Assembly: GCA_964350605.1 (NCBI GenBank)
Contig: CAYGKP010000138.1
Coordinates: 1 to 6,936 of the forward strand
DNA: 6,936 bases
Direction of reading: 5' to 3'
From: CAYGKP01 sp964350605
GTDB taxonomy: Bacteria > Bacteroidota > Bacteroidia > Cytophagales > JAAEPT01
Below are positions 5,858 through 6,936 of this stretch, in pieces. Each line of letters starts with the position of its first letter. Position 1 is the first letter of the stretch. The notes beneath the pieces were generated by a model. That model saw nothing but the letters and a program-made list of their open reading frames with translations, searched no databases and was not told the origin of the DNA. The translations under genes and the position numbers were made by a program.

Positions 5858-6859
5858 GTGGCTTCTTCGAACTTCATTGACCACGTACGGATCTATGCGA
5901 ACTCGGGCAACGGGGGGCCAGGATCGGCGCATTTTCGCCGCGAAAAATTCGTGCCTTTCGGTGGGCCCGACGGCGGCGACGGCGGACGCGGGGGGCACAT
6001 CATCGTTCGGGGCAACCAGCAGCTTTGGACGCTGCTCCACCTGCGCTATCGCAAGCACCTGAAAGGCACGCACGGCGAGCAAGGCGGGGGCCACGGCTCG
6101 AACGGCAAGGACGGCAAGGATGAAGTGCTGGAAGTGCCCCTGGGCACCACCATCATTGATGAGAACACAGGCGAGCGTCTGGCCGAAGTGACCGAGGACG
6201 GTCAGGAGGTCATCATTCTGGCTGGTGGAAAAGGCGGCTTGGGTAACGTCCATTTCAAATCGGCTACGCGCCAGTCGCCGACCTACGCTCAGCCCGGCCT
6301 GCCCGGCGAGGAGCGCACCATCGTCCTGGAACTTAAAGTCCTGGCCGACGTGGGCTTGGTCGGATTCCCCAATGCGGGCAAGAGCACGCTGCTCTCGGTT
6401 GTCTCGGCAGCCAAGCCGGAAATCGCCGACTACGCCTTCACCACCTTGGTCCCGAACCTGGGTGTTGTCTCCTACTATGACGATCAATCGTTCGTGATGG
6501 CCGACATCCCCGGCCTGATTGAAGGCGCGGCGGACGGCAAGGGCCTGGGTACCCGATTCCTGCGTCACGTGGAGCGCAACAGTGTGCTGCTCTTTGTAGT
6601 CTCTGCCGAGCGGCTGGACATCGAGAAAGAATACAAAATCCTTCTCGGAGAACTCGAGCAACACAACCCCGAATTGCTGGACAAGTGCCGGGTGCTCGCC
6701 GTCTCGAAGTGCGATTTGATGGACAGCGAGTTGCAGGAAGAATTGAAAACGAAGTTGCCCAAGGGCCTCCCGACGGTTTTCATTTCCTCGCACACCCAGC
6801 AGGGCCTCAAAGAACTCAAAGACCTACTCTGGCAGACCCTTCACCACTCGATGGACTGA
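5858..6859 (+). CDS. obgE: Obg GTPase, ribosome assembly factor
   Basis: This 333-residue cytoplasmic GTPase binds the 50S subunit during late assembly and is linked to the (p)ppGpp response in the family. The N-terminal glycine-rich Obg fold covers about 1-158 (HFRREKFVPFGGPDGGDGG at 25-43, GGKGGLGNVHFKSATRQ at 123-139). The G domain follows: G1 GFPNAGKST (169-177), switch I with FTTLVPNLGVV (194-204), G3 DIPGLIEGA (216-224), G4 SKCD (283-286) and G5 ISS (309-311). In G4 the usual Asn of NKxD is Ser, which I recall as common in Bacteroidota Obg. The protein ends soon after the G domain and lacks the C-terminal OCT domain found in Firmicutes and the acidic tail found in E. coli. The start is GTG at 5858, 3 bases after the adk stop; the GTG gives MASSNFIDHVRIYA, the normal beginning of Obg. 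There is no Shine-Dalgarno sequence, so translation is probably coupled to adk. Confidence 0.97.
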   Translation: MASSNFIDHVRIYANSGNGGPGSAHFRREKFVPFGGPDGGDGGRGGHIIVRGNQQLWTLLHLRYRKHLKGTHGEQGGGHGSNGKDGKDEVLEVPLGTTIIDENTGERLAEVTEDGQEVIILAGGKGGLGNVHFKSATRQSPTYAQPGLPGEERTIVLELKVLADVGLVGFPNAGKSTLLSVVSAAKPEIADYAFTTLVPNLGVVSYYDDQSFVMADIPGLIEGAADGKGLGTRFLRHVERNSVLLFVVSAERLDIEKEYKILLGELEQHNPELLDKCRVLAVSKCDLMDSELQEELKTKLPKGLPTVFISSHTQQGLKELKDLLWQTLHHSMD

Positions 6860-6871
6860 CGGGCTGTCAGA

Positions 6872-6936
6872 TTGGCAGAAAAACAACAGAAAGCGCGCCC
6901 TGGCAACGAGTTTGCAGCACCAGCGCCTATACCGGC
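6872..6936 (+). CDS. Possible start of a further gene, TTG start, partial
   Basis: From TTG 6872 the frame stays open to the window edge (21 full codons), reading (M)AEKQQKARPGNEFAAPAP, a hydrophilic, Ala/Pro-rich beginning. It is in the same frame as obgE, 12 bases after its TGA stop. No ATG or GTG start is available in the last 77 bases, and there is no Shine-Dalgarno sequence. The run is too short for open frame alone to mean much in GC-rich DNA; the alternative is plain intergenic sequence. I do not recognise the product. Confidence 0.22.
   Translation, partial: MAEKQQKARPGNEFAAPAPIP

Noticed and set aside
5741..6793. A 350-codon open frame on the - strand opposite adk and obgE
   Set aside because: It overlaps two certain essential genes and shows no domain. 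It reflects codon bias at third positions.
1..6936. Mobile elements, CRISPR arrays, tRNA or rRNA genes, toxin-antitoxin or phage defence genes
   Set aside because: I found no transposase, direct-repeat array, cloverleaf or defence domain; apart from the hppA paralogue the genes are housekeeping or envelope types.

Overview
The window looks like chromosomal DNA from a GC-rich member of the Bacteroidota. The evidence is indirect. AT-rich boxes resembling the Bacteroidota -7 element (TAnnTTTG) lie upstream of two genes. Translation starts have no clear Shine-Dalgarno sequence. The adenylate kinase is the short-LID type of about 190 residues. The Obg GTPase has the short form without a C-terminal extension and an SKxD instead of NKxD G4 motif. 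The pyrophosphatase has the residue pattern I associate with Flavobacterium-type enzymes. I cannot name the genus.

Layout: (1) positions 1-250 hold the 3' end of a UDP-glucose 4-epimerase gene (galE, + strand). (2) Converging on it with a 7-base gap is a 420-codon gene (258-1520, - strand) for an exported TPR-repeat protein. (3) A 176-base divergent intergenic region carries a perfect hairpin and a candidate promoter. (4) A + strand run follows: a 417-codon membrane protein gene (1697-2950), a 93-base spacer with inverted repeats and a candidate promoter, hppA for a membrane-bound ion-pumping pyrophosphatase (3044-5242), adk for adenylate kinase (5279-5854) and obgE for the Obg ribosome-assembly GTPase (5858-6859). 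(5) The last 77 bases hold no certain gene, though the frame is open from a TTG codon to the edge.

Most interesting observation: the 417-residue protein upstream of hppA appears to be a very diverged, shortened relative of the pyrophosphatase itself. Landmark segments run in the same order as the first ~440 residues of HppA, ending in a near-consensus pyrophosphatase helix (GLFGISLASMGM against GLYGVAMAATGM). The Asp-rich pyrophosphate/Mg2+-binding loops are lost and the second half of the fold is absent. The frame is intact and may have its own promoter, so I read it as a pseudoenzyme paralogue rather than an obvious pseudogene. I do not recall a description of such a pair.

How the genes work together: HppA hydrolyses pyrophosphate from biosynthesis and stores the energy as an ion gradient, Adk balances ATP, ADP and AMP, and Obg senses GTP/GDP during 50S subunit assembly. 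Spacing is 36 bases (hppA-adk) and 3 bases (adk-obgE), so adk and obgE are almost certainly co-transcribed and hppA may be part of the same unit. GalE and the TPR protein belong to separate units.
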